Assembly (NCBI GenBank): GCA_033980235.1
Contig: CM067075.1
Coordinates: forward strand, 11,816,292-11,880,291
Origin: Diadema setosum
Taxonomy: Eukaryota; Echinodermata; Echinoidea; Diadematoida; Diadematidae
DNA: 64,000 nucleotides
Direction of reading: 5' to 3'
Shown here: positions 1-10,845 of the stretch, piece after piece
Layout: every line of letters begins with the position of its first letter
Numbering within the stretch: position 1 is the first letter of the stretch
Made by a program: the position numbers and the translations under genes
The notes under the pieces: generated by a model
Told to the model about the DNA's origin: nothing
The model's input: the letters and a program-made list of their open reading frames with translations, nothing else
The model's database searches: none

Positions 1-462
1 CTTTTTACACTCGCCAATTAGTCCCGTACTATCTCTTGTCCGGGGCTAAGGAGAAAACTGACCTTTTTACACTCGTATTTCTTAGCCCCGGACTTTCCAA
101 ACCACATGAATATTCATAATTACGCTGTGTACTGTACACGTACACGCACGCACCGGCAGCACTTGATTACCTCGTTTCTGATTGGTCAGTGAGGGTCGGA
201 CTTCGTCTCCGTCGCTTAGCCCAGGATTATTTTTTCATTCTGTTTACACTCACTTCCTTGGCACCGCAATTGCGGTGCTAACCCCTGCTATTTTGCAGGG
301 CCAGATAGTACCGTACTATCGGTGGGGCTAGCCCACTTTGGCAAAAACGAGTGTAAACAGAAAGTGGGCTAAGGATAGTCCCGTACCAACGGTGGGGCTA
401 AGGCCCCTCCCTTAGCCCCACCGTTGGTCTGGGGCTAAGCAAAATTTTACAAGTGTAAAAAG
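1..462. repeat. MITE-like element with terminal inverted repeats
   Basis: CTTTTTACACT at 1-11 is inverted as AGTGTAAAAAG at 452-462. A nested pair, TTCTGTTTACACT (238-250) and AGTGTAAACAGAA (350-362), lies inside. GGGGCTAAG recurs internally in both orientations. There is no coding potential. The window begins exactly at the left repeat, so the true left end and any target duplication cannot be judged. A non-autonomous DNA transposon is the likely explanation. Confidence 0.5.
385..428. repeat. Perfect 18-bp-stem hairpin inside the 1-462 element
   Basis: The arm ACCAACGGTGGGGCTAAG (385-402) is exactly complementary to 411-428, with an 8-nt loop. It is probably a structural part of the MITE-like element rather than a host regulatory site. 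Confidence 0.7.
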
Positions 463-789
463 CCCTTTTAAGTGCTTTGTGCAGGACGAGGTTATTAGCC
501 AATAGAGTATAGACTGATAGACTGATTTGAGCACAAGTTTGGATGTTTGTGACCAGTTTCATGAAGAAATCAAAATAGATGCAATGTGAAACTAGACTCG
601 GAATTTGTCAAGACTGACAAATTAGGTGATCCGATCTGTTCGTAAATCAACGATTTGAGTCTCCTGATCCCAATAGGCATGACCATACCGGTTTCATCTG
701 TGTTTAGTGGACATTGGCCATGTGATGTTTGGATTCTCATTTAGAAAAGGGAGTCAGACCTGCCATCTATGGTACACAATTCCGTATAC

Positions 790-1921
790 ACTAACGAAGA
801 TACAGAATGAAGTATATTTGACCTTTGACCCCACTTTGCACAGACAAGATGGCATCTGAGCAAAAAAGTTGTTATTTTATAAAATGATCCTTGTAACATG
901 GTCTTTACGTGTGCAAAATATGGGAAAGATGGGACATGTATTTACCAAGATACAGGATGATACATTTATGACCTTTGACCCTAATTTACATACCCAAGAT
1001 GACGTCTGATCAAGTAGTTGTAATTGTATGAAATAATGTACGTGACATGAACTAAACATGTGCAAAATATGGGGGTGATAAAGCCTGTTTTTCTTGAGTT
1101 ATTGTAAAGAAAGTTGCAGAAAGAAAGAAATATCTCAATACATCGAAGATCAGCTTTAATTTCAACCAAGTTTTTGGACGTGATCCCGACATCGTATGAA
1201 AAATAGAGGACTCACTTTCGATAGCCCAAAGCCTCAGCTACAACATATTAAAATCTGGGAGAAATTCACCGAAGCATAAGTGAGCTAGTGCTCGATAAAG
1301 ACAATCATGTCAATTTTCACATCTACAAAAATTCCCTCCCATAGAGATAACACGTCATAACGAAGATAAAGAAAGAAGTACATATGACCTTTGACCCCAC
1401 TTTGCACAGCCAAGATGGCATCTGAGCAAAAAGTGGTTATTTTGTGAAATGATCCTTGTAACATGGTCGTTACGTGTGCAAAATATTAAAAAGATAGGAC
1501 ATGTATTTACCAAGATACAAGATGATACATTTATGACCTTTGACCCTGATTTACATACCCAAGATGACGTCTGATCAAGTAGTTGTTATTTTATGAAATA
1601 ATGTACGTGACATGAACTAAACATGTGCAAAATATTGGGCTGATAAAGCTTGTTTTTCTTGAGTTATTGTAAAGAAAGTTGCAAAAAGAAAGGAATATCT
1701 CAATACATCGAAGATAAGCTTTAATTTCAACCAAGTTTTTGGACATGATCCCGACACCATATGAAAAAACGAAGGACACATTAACGATAGCGCAAAGTCT
1801 CAGCTACAATATATCAAAATTTGGGAGAAATTCACCGAAGCATAAGTGAGCTAGTGCTCGAAAAAGATAGTCATGTCAATTTTCATTTCCAGAAAAACTG
1901 CACTCCCATAGAGATAACACG
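790..1921. repeat. Two-copy tandem duplication, 566-bp unit
   Basis: The copies are about 790-1355 and 1356-1921. Anchor positions are offset by 565-566 bp (for example the TGACCTTTGACC motif at 819 and 1385, and again at 969 and 1534). The copies differ by scattered substitutions. Homology fades after about 1921, where a third unit would begin. No real protein is encoded; frames here are short and repetitive. Confidence 0.85.
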
Positions 1922-2069
1922 TAAACTGGTCAAATTTGACAAGATTACTTTCAATCCATTTTTACGAGGTGATACCGTCATCCAATCAAAATGTTGTTAT
2001 TACATTTATGAAAGAGTATTTAATAAGGTACAACATACTGAAATCTGGGTGAAAATTGGCAAAGGATAA

Positions 2070-2713
2070 GTGAGATACGCTCGAGTGAACTTGAAATTTG
2101 ATGACGTCATTTTGAAAATTTACTTTTTTAATTGTATTAAGAAATTTGATATCTTTAAATCATTTTTCCAGCATCGCCAAGCCATGAATTAACATGTACA
2201 ACTCATCAGCTTTCAGAATATGTAAAGAAAATGGGGGGTCACCGTCCATCCTGACGAGTAAAATCGGATTCAAAATTGGCGGTTTTTTGGCATTGTTGCA
2301 CTGTATATCGCCATTGACGCGCGCGCGGAATTTCAACTTTGACGGGTCCGTATGACGTCATATTCAGTTGGATTGACTTGAAACTTGGTAGAAATATTCC
2401 TTGACATTTCAGGCATCCAACAAGTGTGAAAAAATGGGAAATTTCCATTGCATATGAGCTGTGCATGCGTATATGTGCGCGCGCGTACGCGTCCGTCCAA
2501 TTTTTTCAATTTTTCAAAAAATGCTCCAAATGGTCTGAAACGTGTCCAAAAAAAATTTGAGCTCGATTTGAGCATACAAATATTTCAACGCGCGCGTACG
2601 CGCACGTTTTAAGAGAAAATATGAATTTTGAGAATATGAGTAGAATGCGCTTGACTTGAAATATATGTGACGTAAATTTCATTGAAAAATTCCATTCCAT
2701 TAATGAGATATGA
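2070..2713. other. Non-coding stretch with alternating CG-rich tracts
   Basis: No gene is seen. It contains alternating purine-pyrimidine tracts around 2475-2497 and 2588-2610 that are approximately inverted copies of each other, and several TGACGTCA-like motifs. It appears to be body sequence of the interrupted element at 602-7334. Confidence 0.5.
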
Positions 2714-2722
2714 TTGAGAATG

Positions 2723-3335
2723 GGTTCTAGGAACAGTACCCCCTGGAAAACCACCCTCCGGATAACTACCACCCGGATAATCACTCCCCAGGGAAATTCC
2801 CCCTTAGGGCAACTGCCCCCCCCCGGACATCTACCCCCCTAGGGCAATCACCCTCCAGGGCAATTACCCCGTAGGACATCTACCTCCCGGACAACTACCC
2901 TCCTAGGGCAAACACCCCCCTGGGCGATTCCCCCTTAGGACAATTACCCCACGGATAACTACCCCAAGGATGACTACCCCTGGATAACTACCCCCCAGGA
3001 TAACTACCCCCTGGATAACTACCACCAGGAAAATTACCCCCTGGATAACTACCCCCCGGATTACTACCCCCTGGATAACTACCCCCCGGATTACTACCCC
3101 CTGGATAACTACCCCCCGGATTACTACCCCCGGGATAACTACCCCCCGGATAACTAACCCCCGGATAACTACCCCCCGGATAACTACCCCCCGGATAACT
3201 ACCCCCCGATAACTACCCCCGGGGTAACTACCCCCCGGATAACTACCCCCGGGATAACTGCCCCCCGGATAACCACCCCCCGGATAACTACCACCGGGAA
3301 AAATACCTCCTGGATAATTACTCCACTCCCCCCCC
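2723..3335 (+). repeat. Left inverted arm: 15-bp minisatellite, C-rich strand
   Basis: The outer part (to about 2945) is made of variants containing CCTAGGGCAAT-type units. The inner part is a homogeneous run of GGATAACTACCCCC-type units. The array ends in a poly-C/poly-A tract near 3329-3353. The complementary strand is G-rich with many GGGG runs, so quadruplex formation is plausible. Confidence 0.85.
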
Positions 3336-4781
3336 CCCCCAAAAAAAAAAAAAATGAAATGAATAAATAAATAATAAAAAAAATAAATAAAAAGCCCTGG
3401 ATGCCCCCGGATTACTACCCCAAATTTACCCCCTCCCTTGAAGAATACTCCCTGGATAAGTATGACCTATACCCCCTAGATAAATATCTCCCTCACCATG
3501 AAAGACAGTAGGAGTTATTGCCACGTTCTTCGACATTTTGTGTGCATTTCGTGCGATATAAGACTTTCATGTACTAGTATATCCTAGACGTCGGCCTACG
3601 CACACGTTTGTTTAACCCATTGAAAAATGATGGTTATTGAGCTCTTGCAGCATAGAATTCTGTCAGGATTGACAATGGTTATTGGTTATTAGTTATTGGT
3701 TATTGGTTATCTGTTATTGGTTATTTGTTGTTTGTTATTGGTTGTTGGTTAATGATTTTCGGTCACCCCAGGGTTCTGTTGGAGGCCCGGGTTTTGTTTT
3801 TGTTGTTTGGTCTGTTTAGGAAACTAATCACTAAAATATTGCGCAAGCATTGTATTGGTTATTATTGTTATGCATGTGATACACAGCCTAATTTTCTTTT
3901 AAACCTCTTTTGTCTTCACTGTCACCCGCCATAATTGCAGAATTTGAAGCGTGTAGGCAAGACATGAAGAATCTTGCTGGCATCCAATGGTCTTAAACTG
4001 AATGATGATAGATTTTGAGTTTATTATTATTATCATTATAATTATCATATGTATATATTGGTTTCAAGAATGAAATGTTAAGTGAAGTTGATCATCAATG
4101 ATATTATGTCCACATCAGTACTGTCTGTAGCACTGGTATACTTCATCAAAAACAGCCCGTAACTCCAATAGGTGTTATAATTCATTATGAAATCTCATTT
4201 CGAAGTCATGTAACTCAAGTTCAACGGAATGTTAGAGATGAGTTGTTGTTGTTTTTTTTTTTTTTTATCTGTAGCTGATATGCTTAATCATGCTTTGACT
4301 TCTTCGCGGTTGGCTTATTTAAATTGGTTTCTGTGTATTCTTCAAAAAAATCACAAACTTTCAAACACAGACGGTGAATGTACGTATCATCGACTCGGAT
4401 GCGGCTCGGGCATACCGAAATCATCGAAAATAAACGAAGAATCACTGTGGTTGCTAAGACTTCGTCGATACCGGTTATTTTTCGCTGTACAGCCAAACAT
4501 TTTATATTCAATAACATCTGTCAGATGATTTATTTATTATTTGTAAGGCATCATTTACAACATTTTGGTATCAAATAATAAAATGTAATATATATACAAT
4601 AATATGATTCTCATTATAGCTAGTTTCTTCAATTTAAACGATATTCATTTTTCTTCAATTTAAACGATATTCATTATCCAAACATCTGTGACATAATTAC
4701 AGTACATATATATGAGATTACTCTACAGAATATGATATTATATTCTGTCGGAAGAGAAAATACATAATTATCTGAATGTAT
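3336..4781. other. Interior of the fold-back element, left half; no gene
   Basis: AT-rich sequence with a few degenerate array units to about 3490, a short GGTTATT repeat around 3665-3745, and otherwise unique-looking DNA. Open frames here are short and resemble no family I know. Confidence 0.5.
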
Positions 4782-5232
4782 AGGTAAGCCAGGGCTCGAC
4801 ACTAACGGTGGCCCGGTGGCCCGGGGCCACCAAAAATGAAAGTCGGGCCACCAAATTTCAAAAAAGGGCAAATTTGGTTGCCCGTCTCGGGCCACCAAAA
4901 TTTTTTGAAAAGTATGTCAATAAATTCGTAACTTTTTGCGCCGGAAATTAGCAGTTAAATTTTGTTCAAAGGATGGATGAAAAGGACTGAATGGATGCCT
5001 GAGAGTGTTGCAAGTTTGTTGAAGTTTATTTATGAATAGAAATGTCCAACTTCTAATTCTTACTATCATAAATCTTAAATATTTGACTCATTACAAAAAG
5101 GACTGTTTTATTGTTGTTGTTTTTTCGGGACACCAAATTTTTCTCTCGGGCCACCAAAAATTTGAAATTTAGGATTTTGGTGGCCCCATCGGGCCACCAA
5201 ACAAAAAAGTAAGTGTCGAGCCATGGGTAAGC
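4782..5232. mobile_element. hAT-like MITE
   Basis: GGCTCGACACT (4793-4803) is inverted as AGTGTCGAGCC (5212-5222); with flanking bases the termini read CAGGGCTCGACACT and CATGGCTCGACACT. The flanking sequences AGGTAAGC (4782-4789) and GGGTAAGC (5225-5232) match at 7 of 8, as expected for an 8-bp hAT target duplication. Internal GGGCCACCAAA motifs occur in both orientations. There is no transposase frame. It lies inside the fold-back element and is therefore younger than it. Confidence 0.65.
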
Positions 5233-6522
5233 ATATAGCGATACGTATTTTGCACACGTGTGGTTCTCTCTATGTGTCTACAGGGAGGCCTACGTCGTTG
5301 ATACAGATCGGCATGCTACATTACACAAAGCCATGGGCGTAAATCGGGGGTGGGATGGGGGTATACATCCCCCACCCCTGAAATGGAGGAGGGGGGATTG
5401 CCTGTTCAATCATCCTCCCTGAAATTTGAAGAAATAAACAACAACAACAGAGGAAGCAGAAATGTGATTATATCATTTTTCAGCATATTGCTTGACGTTC
5501 ATACACCCACCTTCAGAGCGTTAAGAGAGCTGAACAGTATTCAATCTTGTTGGATGATGTATAGACTATTTCAAAAAAAAATCCTGAATACTTCTGAGTG
5601 TACAACACTTATATCACTTATATAAACTTTAAACTCGAAAGTTATTTCATGTACAAAAGGAAATTCCCTTTTAATTAACACTTTCCTCTCTTATTTTCAC
5701 AAGATCAGTTGTTTATTTCTTAGTTTCCCAAATATTTCATCAAACCGTATTCGAGATATCTAATTGTAACTTCAAAAAGGCAAAAGCTCCCTCGAACCGG
5801 AAGTGTGGTGATAGCTCGCCCCCCCCCCCCTCCATGCATGCAAGGAGACTGAACATAGACAGTTTTCCAAAATATGCCACAAAATATTTGCATCAAAACG
5901 TTTAAATGCAAGCAGAAAATACAGAATGTCCCTCGTGCAAGAGGGGGGGGGGGGAGGCTGGATAGCGCTTATCCCCTTCCACATTTTTTGATTGACAAAT
6001 TTCCAGACATTCAAAGAAAGTGTGCTACAGATTTTTGAATTTCAGTTCTAAAACTAAAAAGAGCTCCCTCGAATATGGGAGAGCTACTTTGCCACCCTCC
6101 CATTGCTTGGTCCCCTCTATAGACTTAATACACTTCGGGGAATGACAATTTCCTAATTCTTCACAAAAAAGGGTGCTTCGGATCGCTTTATTTCAATTCT
6201 AACAACGCAAAAGCTCCGTCGAGCGGAAGGGGAAATCCTTCTCCCTCACCCCAACCCTAAACTCTACTTCACTAGATTTTGTTCATACAGATGACTCGGA
6301 ATAAGAGCTAAATTCCGTGATTGTAACACTTTCCTGAAAGAGCCCTATTTATTCCATTATTCCTTTTTTTTTTGCACCAAAAGTTTGCACCAGATCGCTG
6401 AATTTCAGGTCTGAAAAGACTAAATCACCTTCGTATGAAAGGACAAATGCCATTTATCTACCCCCTCATGTGCTAGCTTTTTCTTTTTGTTTGACAGACA
6501 CCGTTCATGATATTCATAAAAA
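5233..6522. other. Interior of the fold-back element, right half; degenerate repeats
   Basis: No gene. A motif like AAAGCTCCCTCGAA recurs irregularly (about 5783, 6060, 6213), and C/G homopolymer runs occur near 5819 and 5942. Around 5334-5400 is a G/C-rich inverted motif (GGGGGTATACATCCCCC). Confidence 0.45.
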
Positions 6523-7088
6523 TTAGTTATCCGGGGGGTAGTTATCCTGGTGGTAGTTATCCGGGTGGTAGTTATCCGGGTGGTAGTTATCCTGGTGGTA
6601 GTTATCTGGGTGGTAGTTATCCGGGTGGTAGTTATCCGGGTGGTAGTTATCTGGGTGGTAGTTATCCTGGTGGTAGTTATCCAGGGGGTAGTTCTCCGGG
6701 AGGTAGTTATCCAGGGGGTAGTTATCCGGGTGGTAGTTATCTGGGTGGTAGTTATCCTGGTGGTAGTTATCCAGGGGGTAGTTCTCCGGGAGGTAGTTAT
6801 CCAGGGGGTAGTTATCCGGGTGGTAGTTATCTGGGGGGCAGTTAACCGGTGGGTAGTTATCCGGTGGGTAGTTGTCCTAGGGGGAATTGCCCTGGGGGGT
6901 GATTGCCCTAAGAGGGTAATTGTCCGGGGGGTAGTTGCCCTAGGGGGTAATTGCCCTGGAGGGTAATTGCCCTAGGAGGGTAGTTTTCCGGGTGGTACTT
7001 GCCCTAGGGGGGAATAGCCCTGGGGGGTAATTATCCTTGTGGTAGTTATCCGGGGGGTGGTTGCCCAGGGGGTAAGTGCCCGGATACG
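6523..7088 (-). repeat. Right inverted arm: 15-bp minisatellite, G-rich strand
   Basis: Units of AGTTATCCGGGTGGT type run from 6523 to about 6868, then variant units (CCCTAGGGGG types) to 7088. This mirrors the left arm. Because 15 is a multiple of three, the array gives spurious open frames encoding SYPGG repeats. Confidence 0.85.
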
Positions 7089-7334
7089 TTGAGAATGTGT
7101 TTTCATATAATGACGTCATAGTGACGTCACGGTCGACTGATCACTTTGATTTTAGTTCGATTGCCGTCTTCGGGAGACGATACATATATGGTATAAGTTT
7201 GAAATTGATAGGAAGAGGACTTTCTGAGCTAATCGATGCACAACTTTTGGGGAGAAAGAAGAAGAAAAAGAAGAAGAAGAAAGAATCCGTACAAAAACAG
7301 AAGGTGATCCGAGAGGATACTCGGATCACCTAAT

Positions 7335-9369
7335 AATTGAGATTTTCTTGATAATTTAATACACATACTATAATGTTCATAGCTGACTGATGTGTAGTCT
7401 TGCTTAATCTTTTTTTTTTCTGTTCTGAACAGCTGAAGATCTGGTTTGAATGTTTGCACAATTTATGACAATGTTCAGTGATCGCACACTGGGGACCTGG
7501 AGATCAATACAATTCACATTTTGGTTCATCCACTTGAGTGTTATCATGTGAGGGCAGGTACTATTACAGTACCCTGGTACAATGTACCTGTACCATCATA
7601 ACAAAGGTTACGCTAACACCTGATCTTTATCTTAAAAGTAGCTCTACTTGTCAAATCTTTATAGATATTTTTGAGAACACAGTGAACACGCAATTTGAGC
7701 AAGCATTGTGGATATCTGTACACCTAATTTGTCTGATTAACTGTAACTGCATTAGTACATGTAAGTGCTGTTACATACCAGTGATTTTAAACTCCAGTAC
7801 CGAGAATGCTGTATCATGCATTCCTCTTTCATTCAAAGTTTTACAGTCTGTAGTCCTCATTAGGATTGTACCAGCACATATTTGAATACAATACTGTATG
7901 CTGTGTGGAGTTTGTGCACATTTATATTTAGTGTGTAAGAATGGGGGGGGGGGGGGATATGGAAGCTGTGTATCTTCAAAACTTTTCTAAGCATGACTAC
8001 AAGGTTTGTTTTTGTTTTTGTATTTTTGGTTTTCTGTACAGGTACTGGATGAATTTAAATTTGATTCTCGCTGGTACATTTGGGCCCTGGCAGTGTTTAA
8101 TACACTTTAATATGCTACAATTAATCATATTAAAGAATGTCTGGATTTCAGCACAAAAATTTATCATGTCATATCATCACAGCTGTGTAGGGTCTACTGC
8201 AAATTTTTATGAACACAGCTGTGTACCATAAATTACTATGAACAATTAGAATTTCTGTGTACAAAGGTATTAAGCAGCTCTGAAAGCATTTTGAGCTGTA
8301 TTAAAATTGTGCGATTTGGTGCATAGTAATTTCATATTTTGGCTTAATTCAATAAAAAGAATACTGTCTCAAAATGGGCCTTTTTACAGGTGTTTTAAAA
8401 CCCTATCTTTTTGTGTTAATAATTGTGTATCTCTTCTTGTGAGTTATCAAAAAGCTTGTCAGGCATGCGAGTCACGTGTGTGAGAAAGATCGGACCCCTG
8501 AAGTGTGAGTTTTCTGCCTTTAAATGCAGAAGACTTGTATATAATAGGTTGCTTATCCACTATGGCCCCAATGTCTCCTTGGTAAAACTGCACTGTAACT
8601 TACAATATGTACAGTGTAGTTGAAGTGCAGTCCACTGTCAATATCGTACTTGTATGGATAGTCAAGCCCCTGACAATCACAAAACACCATTTTTTCAAGT
8701 TCTTGTTGTCTGTTGGTCAAAGTACAAATCTGTCCTGTTTTATTTGTTTTATTCCATACAGCAAATGGCATGATCGCAAGACAAGATGTTCACAACAAAA
8801 ATACCCTTTCCCAGTTAGCTATTTGCAGATCATATGGCCAAATACAATGTATGAGCAGGGTTGCTGTGCAATAGATTCCATTTAGAATTTTATAAAGCTT
8901 TTTGGTTTTATAAGTTACAGCAAGATACATGTATGTTTCGCACGTGAGCGTGTGTGTGGGGGGGGGGGGGAGGAGTGTTGGGGTATGGGCTTGCATTCTG
9001 CCCACAACATTAGTGTGCATCTACGGAGTAACTCAAACAGTTCAGTATCAAATCTCGGGTACCAGTGGCTTTTATCTGTTGCCAAAATCATCCATTGATG
9101 TTTTTAAATACCTAAATTACTACTCGTAGTAGTACTTGCAGCGTAGTAGGCCAATGCACACCACATACAACAAATAAATAACCAATGCATGTGGCATGTG
9201 TGTACAGAAAGGTTCTCTCTCAAAGTGTACAAGGCCGACTTATGCAACTTATCAGTTTATTACCGGTATTGTTTTTGTTTTGTTTTTTGTTTTTAGAATG
9301 CACTATGGGACACATTAATATTATATAATATTAGTTAAACACGTGAACCATCAGTGTCTTTGACTGTAA
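7335..9369. other. About 2 kb without a recognisable gene
   Basis: AT-rich DNA with G homopolymers near 7942 and 8957 and no exon I can recognise on either strand. By position it would belong to intron 1 of the thiolase gene if that gene continues leftward. Confidence 0.5.
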
Positions 9370-9373
9370 ATGG

Positions 9374-10516
9374 TGTTACGACCACAATCACTCTGAGAAT
9401 GATCGCACAAAAGAAACCATCAAATAATGTTCAGGCGGTTTATTAACAGTGATATTGTGGGTACAGACTCGTAATCGGTTTTCACATCAGTACAATAATG
9501 ATCAATAGAAACAGTTACAAATCAGTAATGAAATCACTTACACTCAGTACATGCAATATCCCTGGAAATGTCCAAATACGATGCTTGAAGCACAAAGGAA
9601 TGATCCACGATGCACCGATGAATGATACCTTCGACGTAAATCCAGAGGTGCAGGTTACGATAGTCCAAGGTATAGATCCGGGGTAAAATCCACGATAGAT
9701 GTCCACAGTAAAAATGTTCACAGCGAAACGTGTAGAATCCAGACGTTATGACGACCACGTCCAGTTGATGCGTTGAATGATGATTCACTTTATAATGTCC
9801 AGCAAGGAATCCAGCCCGTCACAGCTTTGCCGTAACAATGTCCGTTGACACTAAAATATGGAGTCTCTCTCCAATGTAGGCAAATTAATTCTCTGCAGGC
9901 AAAATGTCTCCCAGGCCTTATCTCCACAAACACAGTTTGTATAGCAGGTCAGCAGGTAACACAGGACTGACTTTAACAAGTCGCTTCAGAGCCAAAAGTG
10001 ACGTAACTCTCAGAGCAGAGGTGTTGGGTACTCTGCCTACTTCAGAATTTCTCCAGCTTTTATATCCATTCACCCCTTTCTAGTACATTCTGTAATTTTC
10101 TCCAACCTGGGGCTACATACCTGAACATACTAGCAAGTCCAAATTCCAGGAATCCTGGATGACTCACTGCCTAATATGTGCATAACATCATTGCCAAAAT
10201 TAACTACCAATCACATTGGGCTACAAGGGCAGTGCCTCACTCAGCCAGCACTTCCTAGAATTTTCTGGAATGGGTTAAATCATTCTAGATTGAGTGAGCT
10301 ATAATGTATTTCCTGTCACATGCATACATGTACTGTAGCTACATTGTATACTATGTAGAAAATTCTCCACTGATCTGGTCAGCCTGTATGTACTATATCT
10401 AATATCATATAGAATGTTCTCCATTATTCTGGTCCACCTGTGTACATACACATTAAAACAACCATGCATAAAGCCTTGATACATGTACATAACTACTTGT
10501 GTGTACATTTGTGACA
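9374..10516 (-). repeat. 3' LTR (left copy)
   Basis: 1143 bp, TG...CA termini. It matches the right LTR base for base as far as I could read, apart from G at 10000 against A at 16311. It carries the AATAAA polyadenylation signal used in element orientation. Confidence 0.95.
9439..9444 (-). promoter_or_regulatory. AATAAA polyadenylation signal in the 3' LTR
   Basis: TTTATT on the plus strand is AATAAA in element orientation, about 65 nt before the end of the LTR. This is a plausible site for ending the genomic RNA. Confidence 0.5.
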
Positions 10517-10528
10517 CCATCCCCCATG
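10517..10528 (-). promoter_or_regulatory. Polypurine tract
   Basis: In element orientation the 12 nt directly before the 3' LTR read CATGGGGGATGG. This purine-rich run sits where plus-strand DNA priming occurs in LTR elements. Confidence 0.6.
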
Positions 10529-10845
10529 GGAAAAAGAAAGCCTTGCCGTAGCAAGGGTTTCTTTTACCTTCACAATTTTTCATTGTTATTTACAATGAAT
10601 GTGAGGTACAATCCAAGTCAAGCAACAATAATCACATACTATCACATGCCTTTTGAATAGCTGCATTAATTCCATGTTCTCTTTTCATGGATACCATTTA
10701 CAATGATATTGCTTGGATTCTTGGAGCTTATACATGTACAATCATGTCAAACTGTTTTGCATACATTAATATATGCTAAACACATACAATGTACACTGTA
10801 AGTGATATGCGGTGAAAACTTTTCACCTTCGATACTCTCTTCATG

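Larger units (their letters stand above)
2723..7088. mobile_element. TU-like fold-back transposon with minisatellite inverted arms
   Basis: Two arrays of a roughly 15-bp unit (TAACTACCCCCCGGA and its complement) face each other at 2723-3335 and 6523-7088. The order of unit variants is mirrored: variant units lie on the outside and the homogeneous core inside. The direct repeat TTGAGAATG flanks the element (2714-2722 and 7089-7097), an 8-9-bp target duplication. Both ends lie 14 nt from the first TACCCCCTGG. Sea-urchin TU elements are known for long inverted repeats with 15-bp tandem repeats in their outer part. The 3.2-kb middle shows no transposase, so it looks non-autonomous. Confidence 0.7.
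602..7334 (+). mobile_element. Helentron/HINE-like non-autonomous element, interrupted by other insertions
   Basis: At the left is a hairpin (AATTTGTC / GACAAATT, 602-609 and 616-623). It overlaps a subterminal motif ATTAGGTGATCCGA (621-634), which is repeated in inverse orientation at 7321-7334. There it forms one arm of a terminal hairpin (GGTGATCCGAG 7303-7313, CTCGGATCACC 7320-7330). The body holds a 566-bp tandem duplication with TGACCTTTGACC motifs, and a 4.37-kb fold-back element is inserted at 2723. Two other elements in the window (30670-31719 and 52867-53881) show the same plan. No Rep/helicase gene is visible. The class assignment is inference. Confidence 0.45.

Noticed and set aside
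1821..2069. 82-codon frame at the end of the tandem duplication
   Set aside because: It lies within repeat sequence, lacks a family match, and the other copy does not keep the frame.
2723..3335. CRISPR-like short direct repeats
   Set aside because: Units are contiguous 15-mers without spacers in an animal genome; this is a minisatellite.
6507..6966. Open frames encoding SYPGG or VVVI repeats, resembling a structural protein
   Set aside because: They are produced by a 15-bp minisatellite whose length is divisible by three; the array is an arm of a fold-back transposon and several frames are open at once.
7538..7885. 115-codon open frame in AT-rich DNA
   Set aside because: No domain, no codon bias and low complexity; consistent with chance.
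1..9369. Remaining exons of the thiolase gene
   Set aside because: I looked on the minus strand for GC-richer blocks with thiolase motifs and splice sites and found none; they probably lie outside the window.
9498..9788. Small open frames in both LTRs, identical in each copy
   Set aside because: They are identical because the LTRs are identical, they are short, and they overlap on opposite strands; no accessory gene is supported.
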